Origin: DASXMT01 sp963755985
GTDB lineage: Bacteria; Actinomycetota; Acidimicrobiia; Acidimicrobiales; RAAP-2
Length of the DNA stretch: 64,000 nucleotides
Reading direction: 5' to 3'
Assembly: GCA_963755985.1 (NCBI GenBank)
Contig: CAVWLO010000001.1
Coordinates: 310,001-374,000 of the forward strand
The notes below the pieces were generated by a model. It had not been told where the DNA came from. It saw only the letters and a list, made by a program, of their open reading frames with translations, and made no database searches. Positions 9,368 to 17,726 of this stretch are shown one piece after another. Each line of letters opens with the position of its first letter. Position 1 is the first letter of the stretch. The translations under genes and the position numbers were made by a program.

Positions 9368-10516
9368 ATGGACCTCTCGCTCACCGAGGCAGAACGCGAT
9401 CTCGCCGAGCTCTGTCGCCAGTTCGCGACGAGGGAGATCGCTCGGCGGGCACCGGCGGCGTGGGACCGGGCCGAATGTCCGACCGATCTCCTTCGCGAAA
9501 TGGGTCAGTTGGGCTTGTTGGGGATGCTGATCCCAGAGGAATGGGGTGGGATCGGCATGTCGACCGTGGGCTTCGTCGCGGCAATGGAGCAAATCGGTGT
9601 GGCCGACCAGTCCGTTGCCGCCGCGTGGCAGGCGCACGTGACCATCGGATCCCTACCCCTGTACCTGTTCGGTGATGACCAGCAGCGCGAACGCTGGCTG
9701 CGGCCGCTGGCTGAGGGACAACTACTCGGCGCCTTCGGGCTGACCGAGCCGGATGCGGGCTCGGACACTCGCAGCATCACCACCGGGGCCGAGCGGCGCG
9801 ACGGAGGTTGGCTGATCAACGGTCGGAAGTCGTTCATCTCCAACGCGGGCACGGACATGTCGTTTGGAGTGACGCTGCTGGCCCTCGTGGAACCGGCCAA
9901 GGGGCGAGCCCCCCGGTTCGGGAGCTTCGTCGTGGAGCGAGGTACGCCGGGCTTCACCGCGGGACCGAAGCTGCGCGGCATCGGCTGGCGAGGCCTGGAT
10001 ACGCGGGAGCTGTACTTCGACGATGTCTGGGTCCCCGCTGATCACCTGATCGGCGATCCGGACCTCGGGCTGGGACAGTTCCTCGCCACCCTGGAGGTCG
10101 GACGGATCTCCATCGCTGCCCTCTCGCTCAGCCTGACCCAGGCGGTCCTCGATCTGGCCACCGACTACGCCCAAGGCCGTCAGCAGTTCGGCCGGCCGAT
10201 CTCACAGTTCCAGGCGACGCAGTTCAAGCTGGCCGACATCGCTACCGAGCTGGAGGCGGCTCGATGGCTCACCTATCGCGCTGCATACCTACGGGACACC
10301 GGGCAGCCATTCTTGAAGGAGGCGTCGATGGCGAAGCTGAAGGCCAGTCGGGTGGCGACAGCGGCGGCTTCAGAGGCAGTCCAGATTCATGGCGGGGTTG
10401 GCTACATGCTCGACTCTCCGGTCGCTCGCTTTTACTGCGATTCGAAGGTTCTCGAAATCGGCGAGGGGACCAATGAAATCCAACACGTGGTCATCGCCCG
10501 TGCCTTGGGCTGCTGA
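9368..10516 (+). CDS. Acyl-CoA dehydrogenase
   Basis: 382 residues, usual length. An FAD-dependent enzyme that introduces an alpha-beta double bond in acyl-CoA thioesters. Visible are the FAD/substrate motif GAFGLTEPDAGSD, the beta-barrel FISNAGTDMS, YAQGRQQFGRPISQFQATQ in the C-terminal helical domain, and the closing LEIGEGTNEIQ. The ATG lies 7 nt after TAGACT without a Shine-Dalgarno, so the message is probably leaderless, with operator A covering the promoter. Substrate probably an acyl-CoA made by this island's CoA ligase (inference). Confidence 0.92.
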   Translation: MDLSLTEAERDLAELCRQFATREIARRAPAAWDRAECPTDLLREMGQLGLLGMLIPEEWGGIGMSTVGFVAAMEQIGVADQSVAAAWQAHVTIGSLPLYLFGDDQQRERWLRPLAEGQLLGAFGLTEPDAGSDTRSITTGAERRDGGWLINGRKSFISNAGTDMSFGVTLLALVEPAKGRAPRFGSFVVERGTPGFTAGPKLRGIGWRGLDTRELYFDDVWVPADHLIGDPDLGLGQFLATLEVGRISIAALSLSLTQAVLDLATDYAQGRQQFGRPISQFQATQFKLADIATELEAARWLTYRAAYLRDTGQPFLKEASMAKLKASRVATAAASEAVQIHGGVGYMLDSPVARFYCDSKVLEIGEGTNEIQHVVIARALGC

Positions 10517-10710
10517 CCTTCCGACGGTTGCATGAGGGAGTCGCCGGCGAATCAGAGGGGGAAGGCCTCCCGATAGCGATCACAGGGTGGCTGCTAATAT
10601 GGATTCCACGGTGACCAGCCGATAGGCGGCCTGTAATAGGCATTCGTCGCAACCGAGTGGGTTGATCGCGATGCGGTGGGTGATGGCTGCGAGTCAGATA
10701 AGGCTAGAGG

Positions 10711-11382
10711 ATGCCCCAGGTCAAAGCGAAGGATGATTCCCGGCGGAGCGCCAAATGGCACCTGCGCCGTAAGTCCATTATCGACCGTTCTGCCAAGGTT
10801 TTCGCCCAACGGGGCTATCACGCCACGAGCACGGTCGAGCTTTGTGAGGCCAACCAGCTTGGAAAGGGCGCCCTCTATTACTACATCGGTTCCAAAGAGG
10901 AGCTGCTCGCGGCCATCCACGATCGGGTGATGGACGAGGTCATGCTCGGTGCTGATCGAGCCGCCCTGGCTGGAGGTTCCCCGCCGGACCAGTTGGCCAT
11001 GCTCGGCCAGGAGCTGCTCGACGTCATTGTCCGCTACCCCGATCACGTGTGGGTGTTCTTGCACGAGTTCCCCGCACTCACCGGTGAGAATGCCGAGCAG
11101 TTTCGCAAGCGCCGACGAGAGTACGAACGACGAGTCGAGGCGGTCTTCGACGCCGGGGCCAAGAGCGGCCACTTTCGAAGGCTCGATTCGCGGCTTTCGG
11201 CGCGCGCCTGGTTGGGCATGCACAACTACACCTATCTGTGGCTGAGGGCGGACGGACGACTGTCGGCCAAGGAGATCGCCACGTACTTCGCCGACATCTT
11301 CGTGTGGGGCCTGGCCACCTCGTCACCGGAGATGTCGCGGGATGCCGCCGGCGTGCCTCCCGTCGTCGCCGACGCCTCATAG
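10711..11382 (+). CDS. TetR-family transcriptional regulator, likely regulator of the island
   Basis: 223 residues. The N-terminal helix-turn-helix is clear (residues about 22-68: IIDRSAKVFAQRGYHATS and LGKGALYYYIGSKEELL). The C-terminal ligand domain is divergent, as usual for the family; its length and fold resemble repressors of lipid and acyl-CoA pathways. It is the only DNA-binding one-component regulator among the island genes and is the best candidate for binding the repeated TGTACYGACCRGTACA palindrome (inference). Its own upstream gap (10517-10710) has an AT-rich TAATAT near 10595 and a GCCT-N5-AGGC repeat, not the shared palindrome. Confidence 0.9.
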   Translation: MPQVKAKDDSRRSAKWHLRRKSIIDRSAKVFAQRGYHATSTVELCEANQLGKGALYYYIGSKEELLAAIHDRVMDEVMLGADRAALAGGSPPDQLAMLGQELLDVIVRYPDHVWVFLHEFPALTGENAEQFRKRRREYERRVEAVFDAGAKSGHFRRLDSRLSARAWLGMHNYTYLWLRADGRLSAKEIATYFADIFVWGLATSSPEMSRDAAGVPPVVADAS

Positions 11383-11461
11383 CGACTGGTGGGAACGACG
11401 CTGCATCGGGTGCGAGTACCGCGGATGGGGTGAGGCCGCGGCGCGGACGTCGGGCCCGGCG

Positions 11462-12211
11462 TCAGGGGGCTGCGTACCCTCCGTCGACCACGATCGCCGA
11501 ACCCGTTGTCCAGCGGGCGGCCTCACTGGCCAGGTAGGAGTAGGCCCCGACCAGGTCGGCGGCCGAACCGAGTCCCAATGGATGGTTGGCCGCGATGGCG
11601 TCGAGCGCAGCCTGGGGGAGCTCCGCGTGCATCGCCGACAGGAACGTCCCGGGGCAGACACAGTTGACCCGTATCCCATCGCGGGCGTACTCGACGGCGG
11701 CCACCTTGGCCAGGTGGATGACGCCTGCCTTGGTGACGCAGTACGGGGAGGCGTAGGCCCAGGCGGTGAGTCCCGCCACCGAGGCAGTGAGGATGATCGA
11801 GCCCGACTTCTGGCCCCGCATCGGGGGGACCGCGGCGCGAACAGCATTGACCGGACCCATGACATTCACGCGGAACGCTCGTTCCCAGTCCTCCGCGGTC
11901 AGATTGTGAATTCGGCCATTCGGTGACGGCACGCCGGCGTTGCTGATCAGCACGTCGAGGCGTCCGAACCGGTCCAGTGCCCGCTCAACGACCGCTTCGA
12001 CCTGCTCGAACACGCTGACGTCGGCCACTGCGCCCTCTATAGGGACTCCGTTGTCCGGCAGTCCCTCGATCGAAGCCTCGAGGGAGGTGGGATTGACGTC
12101 GCTCAATACCAGGCCGGCCGGGGTCTCCCCCGCCAGCTGCGCGGAGAGGGCCGAACCGAGAGCGCCACCGGCGCCAAGGATGGCGATGACCCGTTGCTCG
12201 TTGTCAATCAC
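11462..12211 (-). CDS. Short-chain dehydrogenase/reductase
   Basis: 249 residues of classical SDR type. The nucleotide-binding glycine motif is GAGGALGSA (residues 13-21), followed by SNAGV and the catalytic Ser-Tyr-Lys set in ASVAGL...YCVTK (near residue 160), and it ends in the usual VVDGGYA. An Asp after the second strand (LSDVN) suggests NAD rather than NADP. It probably oxidises or reduces a ring alcohol or ketone in the island pathway. Divergent from the 12407 leader frame, sharing operator B. Confidence 0.88.
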   Translation of the reverse strand: MIDNEQRVIAILGAGGALGSALSAQLAGETPAGLVLSDVNPTSLEASIEGLPDNGVPIEGAVADVSVFEQVEAVVERALDRFGRLDVLISNAGVPSPNGRIHNLTAEDWERAFRVNVMGPVNAVRAAVPPMRGQKSGSIILTASVAGLTAWAYASPYCVTKAGVIHLAKVAAVEYARDGIRVNCVCPGTFLSAMHAELPQAALDAIAANHPLGLGSAADLVGAYSYLASEAARWTTGSAIVVDGGYAAP

Positions 12212-12381
12212 GCTCTTTCCCTCTTCTCAGAGCGGACGTCGGCCCGTGGGTCTCCGTCGTCATTGGTGGCCGTCGACCGCACCCTGCTCCCCCGCAGGCT
12301 GGTGACCACCCTCGGCTCGGGGGACACGTCCGGTCTCTTGATCAGCTCCGGCACCGCCGATCTCCGCATTGGTCTGGATGC

Positions 12382-12397
12382 TGTACCGACCAGTACA
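12382..12397. promoter_or_regulatory. Operator site B of the repeated palindrome
   Basis: TGTACCGACCAGTACA, a palindrome with one mismatch between arms. The right arm overlaps the plus-strand -10 TACACT (12394-12399). The flank downstream (ACACGC then GTGGAC) is nearly the same as at site E, so promoter and start region were probably duplicated together. Confidence 0.75.
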
Positions 12398-12406
12398 CTA
12401 CACGCG

Positions 12407-12499
12407 GTGGACCCCGATCTCGTCGACGACCTCGAGCACCGGTTCGACCTCGCCGTATCGAGCCGGATCTCATCCACGTCCACCGTCGAATGCCGGTGA
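12407..12499 (+). CDS. Putative 30-residue leaderless leader peptide
   Basis: A GTG 7 nt after the TACACT -10 box opens a 30-codon frame (VDPDLVDDLEHRF at its start) that stops at 12499. Spacing and flanking bases match those of the E1 gene at 21300, which starts VDFDPVDVDQ. It could be a real small gene, a regulatory leader for the 12600 gene 100 nt downstream, or the leftover start of a duplicated gene. No family is recognised. Confidence 0.3.
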   Translation: MDPDLVDDLEHRFDLAVSSRISSTSTVECR

Positions 12500-12599
12500 C
12501 ACGCGCTTCCAGTAGCGAGCGGGCGCCGCGGTTGCCACCGTGCCAACATCGAGACGATCGGGATGTGGCGGTCCCACGAGAAAAGGGGGGATGAGAGGG

Positions 12600-13262
12600 A
12601 TGGCTCGGATCTCGCCTCGGCCCGTGGCCGAGTGGTCGCCAGCGATGCGAGGTGCGCTGGCTGCCCTTCGACCGCCGGCGCGTGCTGAACCGCCGGCCCG
12701 GGCTGAACCGCCTGCGACTGTGTCAGCGTCGGCGGCAAAGGGGCGAAATCCGGGGAACCTCATCGGCACTTTCGCGCACTATCCGGAACTGGCCGAGGCC
12801 TACCTGACGTTCAACGGTCACCTGCTGTTTGCATCAACCCTGTCCTCGCGCCACTGCGAGCTGGTGGTCCTTCGGGTGGCCCTCCTCAAGGAGTGCGAAT
12901 ACGCATGGGCCCAGCACGTGCCCCGTGGTGTCCACGCCGGCCTCACGGCCGAGGAGATAGACCGAATCGTGGAGGGCCCAGAGAGAACGGAATGGGACGC
13001 GCTCGATAGGTCCCTGCTTCGGGCGGTCGACGAATTGCTCGACGCGGCAGTGGTGAGCGAGGCCACATGGACGGACCTGGCCCGGGAGCTGCACGAACGT
13101 CAGCTCATGGATCTCGTTTTCACCGTGGGTGCCTACGAGACCCTGGCCATGGCCGTCCGATCCTTCGGCGTCGAGCCCGACATCGAGATCGTTCCATATC
13201 TCCCCGTCACCACCGGTGCCTGGGATCGAGTTCGCCGTCAGGCGAGCGAAGGAGACGCGTGA
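12600..13262 (+). CDS. Carboxymuconolactone decarboxylase/AhpD-like protein
   Basis: 220 residues of the CMD fold. The core helix pair reads SSRHCELVVLRVALLKECEYAWAQHVPRG, where the usual Cys-x-x-Cys is not present but the Glu and His positions of the CMD signature are. Similar proteins sit in many aromatic and terpenoid degradation clusters, often with unproven roles. The N-terminal linker has a tandem RAEPPA repeat encoded by an 18-nt duplication near 12680-12716. The start at 12600 follows AAAAGGGGGG; the stop overlaps the next start by one base (TGATG). Confidence 0.8.
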   Translation: MARISPRPVAEWSPAMRGALAALRPPARAEPPARAEPPATVSASAAKGRNPGNLIGTFAHYPELAEAYLTFNGHLLFASTLSSRHCELVVLRVALLKECEYAWAQHVPRGVHAGLTAEEIDRIVEGPERTEWDALDRSLLRAVDELLDAAVVSEATWTDLARELHERQLMDLVFTVGAYETLAMAVRSFGVEPDIEIVPYLPVTTGAWDRVRRQASEGDA

Positions 13263-14005
13263 TGCCGATCGCCGTAGTCACCGGAGGAGCATCCGGTATG
13301 GGCCTTTCCATCTGCCGCCACCTGGCCAGGAAGGGCGACGCCGTCGCAGTTGTCGACGTGAACGGGGAGGCCGCCGAGCAAGTGGCGAAGGACCTGCGCG
13401 CCGATGGCGCCCGCGCGGTGGCTTGCCAAGCCGACGTCAGCGATCGTGCGGAGGTCGACCAGGCCATGCTTCTTGCCCGCGACAAGCTCGGCCCCGTTGG
13501 GATCCTGGTGGCCAGTGCAGGCGTTGCCAAGTTCGAGCCGTTCGGCGAGATCACCTTGGAATCGTGGAATCGTGTGCTCGCCATCAATCTGACCGGCTCG
13601 TTCCATTGCGTGCAGGCGGCGCTCCCCGACATGTTGGCGGCCGCATGGGGTCGCATCGTGCTGATCTCGTCGTCGAGCGCACAGCGGGGTGCACCTCGCA
13701 TGGCCCACTATGCGTCGTCAAAGGGCGGAGTGATCGCCCTGACGAAGACCCTCGCCCTCGAATACGGGAGGTCGGGCGTCACCGTCAACAACATCGCCCC
13801 GTCGAGTATCGACACCCCCATGGTGCACGAGTGGCAGGCCAGCGGGGCCGTCGGTCCCAGCGAGGCCATGGCCCGTCACATTCCGGTGGGCCGGGTGGGA
13901 ACGGGCGACGATATCGCCGCCGCCTGCGCCTTCCTCTGCTCCGAGGAGGCCGGCTACATCACCGGTCAGACAGTGAGCGTCAACGGTGGATCGTACGTCA
14001 CGTGA
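13262..14005 (+). CDS. Short-chain dehydrogenase/reductase
   Basis: 247 residues, classical SDR: TGGASGMGLSI nucleotide loop at the N-terminus, VVDVN (acidic residue favouring NAD), VASAGV in place of the NAG motif, catalytic SSSSAQ...YASSK, and a C-terminal TVSVNGGSYVT. Translationally coupled to the CMD-like gene by a one-base overlap and preceded by AAGGAG inside that gene. Likely a pathway alcohol dehydrogenase or ketoreductase; substrate not known. Confidence 0.9.
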   Translation: MPIAVVTGGASGMGLSICRHLARKGDAVAVVDVNGEAAEQVAKDLRADGARAVACQADVSDRAEVDQAMLLARDKLGPVGILVASAGVAKFEPFGEITLESWNRVLAINLTGSFHCVQAALPDMLAAAWGRIVLISSSSAQRGAPRMAHYASSKGGVIALTKTLALEYGRSGVTVNNIAPSSIDTPMVHEWQASGAVGPSEAMARHIPVGRVGTGDDIAAACAFLCSEEAGYITGQTVSVNGGSYVT

Positions 14006-14336
14006 GTTGGTACTCATCTGATCGCACGGGCGCAGCCGACGACGAGCCGATGGCGAACGGCCGGGCACCGGAAGGAGTGGGGCTCCGTCGCCATCGGATC
14101 AGCCCGCCTCGACGTCGCTCCGGGCCCACCGGCGAGAGGCCAACCACCGGCTTGCGCTGCTCCGATGGGCCACCGAGGAGTCGGGACCGATGGGTGCACC
14201 TCCTTGACTGCGGCGATCGCCGCGGGCTACCGTTTGGACCAACTAGTCGGTACTTTACGCGCCTCGGCCCGACCGCCGTTGGCGTGCGAGTGGAATGGCC
14301 GTACCGGGCCGGTCCCCGAGCTGGAAGGGTGGGGCA
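14006..14336. other. 331-bp intergenic region with operator C
   Basis: No gene is supported here. It contains site C (14239-14254) with an overlapping -10-like TACTTT (14251-14256). The remaining sequence is G/C-rich and without clear repeats or hairpins. The end carries the GGAAGGGTGGGG Shine-Dalgarno of the amidohydrolase. Confidence 0.5.
14239..14254. promoter_or_regulatory. Operator site C of the repeated palindrome
   Basis: On the minus strand it reads AGTACCGACTAGTTGG, matching the consensus left arm and centre closely and the right arm poorly. The -10-like TACTTT for the amidohydrolase gene overlaps its edge, as at the other sites. Confidence 0.55.
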
Positions 14337-15590
14337 ATGACAAGCGACGCACGTGATTTCGTAGTTTCCGCCGACGGTCACATTCTGGAGCCGACTGACC
14401 TGTTCCTCACCCGCATGCCCAGCCACCTCGCCGACAGAGCGGTCTGGGAAGAGGACTTCGAGATCGAGCCGCTGGTGGAAGGGGGCGCTCGTTACTTTCG
14501 GCGGCTGCACACGCCCGGGTACGAGGGTTGGACGATCTCCCGCTATCGGCAGTCCGACGGTCCGGCCCCTGACGGTGATCCCGACGGGATGATCCAGGAC
14601 ATGGACTATGACGGCATCGACGCTTCGCTGATGCATCCGAATCTGTCCCTGTTCGGGCTGTACTCGGACGATCACGAGCTGTCCATGGCCCATGCTCGGG
14701 TGTACAACGACTACCTCATCGAACGGTTCCTGCCCTACAAGGCCAGGCTGCGGCCGACCTGCCCGGTCCCCATCACCGATATTGATGACGCCGTGGCCGA
14801 GATCGAACGCATCGCCCGGGCTGGGCTGGGCGCGATCCTTCTGCCGGCGATACCGCCGAAGCCGTACTACTCCCGAGACTTCGATCCGGTGTGGGCGGCG
14901 GCTCAGGCCAACGGGACGCCCGTGTTCTTCCACGTCGCCACGGGCGGCGTCAAGGTTGACGACCCCGAGTCCACGACGATGAAGACGGTCGCCGACATGT
15001 CCAAGAAGGCCAACCTACCGATGAACGCCAAGCTGGCTTCTGAGCGGATGATCACGCAGGGTGTCATAGGCCCGATCGTCCCCCAGCAACTTATCTGCCA
15101 GCTCGTCGGCGGGGGTGTCCCCGAGCGCTATCCGGACCTTCACTTCGGGTTGATCGAGTTCAATGCTCATTGGCTGGTGTCCTTGATGGGCAGCATGGAC
15201 AAGGCGTGGGTCACCGGGATCGGTCAGGACGCCGACTGGTGGCTGGGTCAGTGGGACAACGACCGTCCTGACGACGATCAGCCGAAGATGGCACGGCTGT
15301 TCCGGTTGAACGACAAATGGCCTTACCCGCTGAAGCCGAGCGAGTACATCCAGCGCCAGATCCACGTCTCGTTCCAGGACGACCCCACCGCGGTGGCTAC
15401 CCGGCACATCACGGGACTGTCGACGATCATGTGGGGGAACGACTACCCACACGCCGAAGGGACGTTCCGTCACAGCAAGCAGCTGATCGCCGAGCAGTTC
15501 GCCGGCGTTCCCGATAACGAGCGCCGGGCCATCCTCGGTGGCACGCTGGGCGAGATCGTGGGGTTCGAGAGGATCCCTGCTGGCGTCTGA
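14337..15590 (+). CDS. Amidohydrolase-2 family metal-dependent hydrolase/decarboxylase
   Basis: 417 residues of the ACMSD-like TIM-barrel group. Marks include an N-terminal VVSADGHILEP (the usual HxH is reduced to DGH), VFFHVATGG for the mid-barrel His, and STIMWGNDYPHAEGTF, the C-terminal Asp/His motif. Members with this motif occur in many degradation clusters, where they decarboxylate or hydrolyse ring-derived acids. Start ATG 14337 has a strong Shine-Dalgarno. It heads a plus-strand series with the VOC and SDR genes downstream, under operator C. Confidence 0.85.
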   Translation: MTSDARDFVVSADGHILEPTDLFLTRMPSHLADRAVWEEDFEIEPLVEGGARYFRRLHTPGYEGWTISRYRQSDGPAPDGDPDGMIQDMDYDGIDASLMHPNLSLFGLYSDDHELSMAHARVYNDYLIERFLPYKARLRPTCPVPITDIDDAVAEIERIARAGLGAILLPAIPPKPYYSRDFDPVWAAAQANGTPVFFHVATGGVKVDDPESTTMKTVADMSKKANLPMNAKLASERMITQGVIGPIVPQQLICQLVGGGVPERYPDLHFGLIEFNAHWLVSLMGSMDKAWVTGIGQDADWWLGQWDNDRPDDDQPKMARLFRLNDKWPYPLKPSEYIQRQIHVSFQDDPTAVATRHITGLSTIMWGNDYPHAEGTFRHSKQLIAEQFAGVPDNERRAILGGTLGEIVGFERIPAGV

Positions 15591-15740
15591 GTCCCTGGAC
15601 GTCGCCTGGGACTTCCTCTGCCGACGCGGTCCGATGGCACGGTGGCCAATCGGAGGCTGCCCACGCCACCCTGGCGGTCGCCCGGGCCCGCGGCTCGCAT
15701 CTCCCCCGCCGCTGACCAGAAGGACGAAGGGGGAACGTCG

Positions 15741-16724
15741 ATGACCGCGCCGCTGAGCCGATCCGGCGATGACGGGAGCGACAAGCAGGAGTTCTCGGTG
15801 ACGATGATGTATCACCCCAGTCATCACGTCCCCGATCTCGAGGAGGCTGAGACCTGGTTCCAACGGGTGTTCGGCCGTCCGAGCACGAACCTCGCCACCT
15901 TGTCACGGGACCGGCCGCCTCGGCCGGGACATCCAACCGACTATTCGACCTTCACGCCGATCAGCGACGTTCTGTTCGACACCATCGACCCCACCCGCTA
16001 CGTACTCCTCGGTATACAGCGCTACGCGACGGTTGCCCAGCCCCATCTGAAGGGGCTCGGTTGGTATATCGAGGGGATGGGCGGGGCCTACCGTGAGCTC
16101 CGGCGCCACGGGATAGGCGTGACGAGCCAACTCGACGAGCTCGCTGATGGCGACGATCCGCCGACTGCGGCCGGCTCCCCCATGCCGCTCTACTTCTCCT
16201 TGCCCGAAGATGCCGGCCTGCGTTACGAGTTCTTTCCCGCCATCCCCTTTCCACTCGACCCCCGGACCGCGCCGGACTGGTCGGTGCCACCAGTTTCAGA
16301 CGACGATCCGCTCGGCATCGAGCGCTGCTCGCACCACACGGTACTGACCGGGCGCCCCGAACGGGCTCTGGGGCTCGTCGGCGACGTGCTGGGCGGTGAG
16401 ATCATCCACGAGGGCCGCGATGAGCTCCGGGGGACGACCGGTACGTACGTGAGCCTGGCCGGTTCGATCCTCGAGTACGCGGTGCCCGACGCCGGCACTA
16501 CGGCCCACGCCGACTGGGCCAGGGACGACCCGAACGACACCTACCATGCGGTCACGTGGAAGGTGGCCGATCTCGAACGTGCCCGGCGCCACCTCGAGGG
16601 GCAAGGGGTTCGAATTCAGATGCGGTCGGACGACACCATCGTCACCGATCCGGCAACGAGTCTGGGTATTCCGTGGGGATTCACCGACAAATGGACGCCG
16701 GGCGATCAACGGTCCGATGAATGA
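15741..16724 (+). CDS. Two-module VOC-family protein (possible ring-cleavage dioxygenase or lyase)
   Basis: 327 residues with two VOC-like halves: MMYHPSHHVPDLEEAETWF at the start and IERCSHHTVLTGRPERAL in the middle, with a C-terminal YHAVTWKVADLERA strand pair. Duplicated VOC modules are the layout of type I extradiol dioxygenases, but the His-His-Glu iron triad is not obvious, so only the superfamily is claimed. GAAGGGGG precedes ATG 15741. Same strand and spacing suggest co-transcription with the amidohydrolase and the following SDR. Confidence 0.7.
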   Translation: MTAPLSRSGDDGSDKQEFSVTMMYHPSHHVPDLEEAETWFQRVFGRPSTNLATLSRDRPPRPGHPTDYSTFTPISDVLFDTIDPTRYVLLGIQRYATVAQPHLKGLGWYIEGMGGAYRELRRHGIGVTSQLDELADGDDPPTAAGSPMPLYFSLPEDAGLRYEFFPAIPFPLDPRTAPDWSVPPVSDDDPLGIERCSHHTVLTGRPERALGLVGDVLGGEIIHEGRDELRGTTGTYVSLAGSILEYAVPDAGTTAHADWARDDPNDTYHAVTWKVADLERARRHLEGQGVRIQMRSDDTIVTDPATSLGIPWGFTDKWTPGDQRSDE

Positions 16725-16756
16725 GCGGCACGCCGACGCTCGGCAAGGGGTGACAG

Positions 16757-17674
16757 ATGAGCACATACAGCTTCGAAGGCCGGGTCGCAGCCGTCACTGG
16801 GGCGGGACGGGGCATCGGGAGGGCGTACGCCCACCTGCTCGCCGAGCGCGGGGCACGGGTGGCGGTCAATGATCTCGGCGGCACGGAAGAAGGCGAGGGA
16901 GCCGACCCGGAACCGGCCCGCCGCGTCGCCGACGAGATCATGGACGCAGGTGGAAGGGCGATCTCGGAAGGCAGCGACGTGTCCACCGTCGACGGCGGCC
17001 AGGCGCTCATCGATGCGGCGATCGCCGAGTTCGGGCGGATCGACATCGTGATCAACAATGCAGGCAACGTGAGATGGGCCGGCCTTCCGGAAGCCGACGC
17101 CGACAATCTCTACAGCCACCTCGCCGTGCACGTCGGCGGGTCCTTCAACACGACCCGCGCCGCCTGGCCCCATATGGTTGAGCAGGGCCACGGCCGTGTG
17201 GTCATGACGACTTCGACGGGGATGTTCGGCCTCGTCGACAACCTCGGCTACGCCACGGCAAAGGCAGCCGTGATCGGCATGACTCGCAGCCTGGCGGTGG
17301 CGGGCGCCGCCCACGGCATCAACATCAACCTCATCGCGCCCAATGCGTGGACACGCATGGCGGTCCGCCCGGCCCATGGGTTGGACCTGTCCACGCAGCC
17401 GGTCCCAGAGCAGATGGAGCCCGAGTTGGTCGCACCGATGGTCGCATTCCTGGCCCATGAGGCGTGCCCGGTCAGTGGCGGCATCTACCTGGCCGGAGGC
17501 GGCCGATTCGCACGAATGTTCATCGGCGTGACCGAGGGCTACGTCACTCCCCGACCGGATCGGTCGACGATTGAGGACGTCGCCGAGAACTGGGCGGCAA
17601 TCAACGACGAGACCGGCTACTACGTCCCCGTCGACCTTCGAGACTGGTCAGCGCACTACATGGCCCACCGGTAG
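16757..17674 (+). CDS. SDR resembling the hydroxyacyl-CoA dehydrogenase domain of MFE-2
   Basis: 305 residues. The first 250 are an SDR with TGAGRGIGRAYAHLLAERGA, VNDLGGT, NNAGN and catalytic YATAK. The long insert after the cofactor loop, the late IAPNAWTRM segment and the 45-residue C-terminal tail resemble the dehydrogenase part of peroxisomal multifunctional enzyme type 2 (HSD17B4), which oxidises 3-hydroxyacyl-CoA. In the island it could serve the beta-oxidation steps with the acyl-CoA dehydrogenase and CoA ligase (inference). Confidence 0.85.
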   Translation: MSTYSFEGRVAAVTGAGRGIGRAYAHLLAERGARVAVNDLGGTEEGEGADPEPARRVADEIMDAGGRAISEGSDVSTVDGGQALIDAAIAEFGRIDIVINNAGNVRWAGLPEADADNLYSHLAVHVGGSFNTTRAAWPHMVEQGHGRVVMTTSTGMFGLVDNLGYATAKAAVIGMTRSLAVAGAAHGININLIAPNAWTRMAVRPAHGLDLSTQPVPEQMEPELVAPMVAFLAHEACPVSGGIYLAGGGRFARMFIGVTEGYVTPRPDRSTIEDVAENWAAINDETGYYVPVDLRDWSAHYMAHR

Positions 17675-17726
17675 CTGCCTCATCGCCGTACCCCAACATG
17701 GTCGACCTGCACCGCCTTGGTCGTGC

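Larger units (their letters stand above)
12212..12599. other. 388-bp divergent control region
   Basis: Gap between the SDR on the minus strand and the 12600 gene on the plus strand. It holds operator B (12382-12397), an overlapping -10-like TACACT and a 30-codon leaderless frame at 12407-12499. The 170 bp next to the SDR and the 100 bp before 12600 show nothing else I can name apart from the Shine-Dalgarno of the 12600 gene. Confidence 0.5.

Noticed and set aside
10628..10640. GCCT-N5-AGGC repeat before the TetR gene as an autoregulatory operator
   Set aside because: Short arms and no likeness to the shared palindrome; not enough to call.
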